DNA of 22,488 nt from M55B165 sp964423265 (GTDB taxonomy: Bacteria; Actinomycetota; Humimicrobiia; Humimicrobiales; Humimicrobiaceae): the NCBI GenBank assembly GCA_964423265.1, contig CAYREF010000032.1, positions 1 through 22,488 on the forward strand. The letters are read 5' to 3'. Below, in pieces: positions 22,486-22,488 of the stretch. Made by a program: the position numbers and the translations under genes. Within the stretch, counting starts at the first letter, position 1, and each line of letters begins with the position of its first letter. A model generated the notes under the pieces. The model ran no database searches, had not been told where the DNA came from, and was given only the letters and a program-made list of their open reading frames with translations.

Positions 22486-22488
22486 AAT

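Noticed and set aside
1..22488. A defence or other novel multi-gene system
   Set aside because: No nuclease, helicase, reverse transcriptase or methylase cluster is present; the only toxin-type gene is a broken PIN stub.

Overview
The window is AT-rich (roughly one third G+C by eye) and reads like an uncultured, anaerobic, monoderm-type bacterium. Evidence for this is a two-[4Fe-4S] DUF362 protein, an AmaP/Asp23-type membrane anchor, a GTG-started lipoprotein with a clear lipobox, strong AGGAGG ribosome-binding sites and AT-rich promoters. Some small membrane proteins recall families I associate with Actinomycetota or Chloroflexota, but the lineage cannot be fixed from this sequence. The presence of GlnRS means Gln-tRNA can be charged directly.

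Layout. 1-346: AT-rich lead-in with a possible remnant coding tail on the minus strand and a promoter for a flavodoxin (347-802). 932-1374: a phasin-like helical protein whose conserved C-terminal tail lies in the -1 frame. 1604-1951: a single-RRM RNA-binding protein. 2073-4065 (minus): a membrane-anchored protein with an acidic stalk and PKD/Ig-like domains, and an AmaP-like protein. 4237-5568: a DUF2254 membrane protein with a TTG start. 5614-6726 (minus): a DUF362 ferredoxin-type protein. 6853-11607 (minus): an apparent operon of a CDF metal exporter followed by a spermidine/putrescine-type ABC importer (potB, potC, potD, potA). 11714-15248 (minus): a TetR regulator with a three-gene ABC-2 exporter, headed by a compact promoter/operator. 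15354-17036 (minus): glnS with its own near-consensus promoter. 17157-18385 (minus): a DUF6544-like protein and a small membrane protein with a palindrome at its promoter. 18447-18631: a hairpin cluster between 16-bp direct repeats, probably a decayed or non-autonomous mobile element. 18810-18884: tRNA-Ala(GGC). 19049-19234: a 61-residue membrane protein. 19326-19961 (minus): a nucleotidyltransferase/zinc-ribbon protein. 20098-20313 (minus): the C-terminal stub of a PIN (VapC) toxin. 20385-22485 (minus): an ST7-like TPR protein and a pRiA4b ORF-3-like protein.

How it works together. The best-supported circuit is tetR with the ABC-2 exporter. One 34-bp palindrome overlaps the -10 box and ends at the ribosome-binding site, so the regulator very probably represses itself and the exporter together. 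The CDF-pot cluster is tightly packed and two of its genes lack a clear Shine-Dalgarno, which suggests coupled translation of a metal exporter and a polyamine importer. Most other genes look like single housekeeping or envelope genes. I found no defence island, CRISPR array, phage or complete insertion sequence. The parts that are not routine are the frameshifted phasin, the tetR operator, the hairpin element and the ST7-like/pRiA4b pair.
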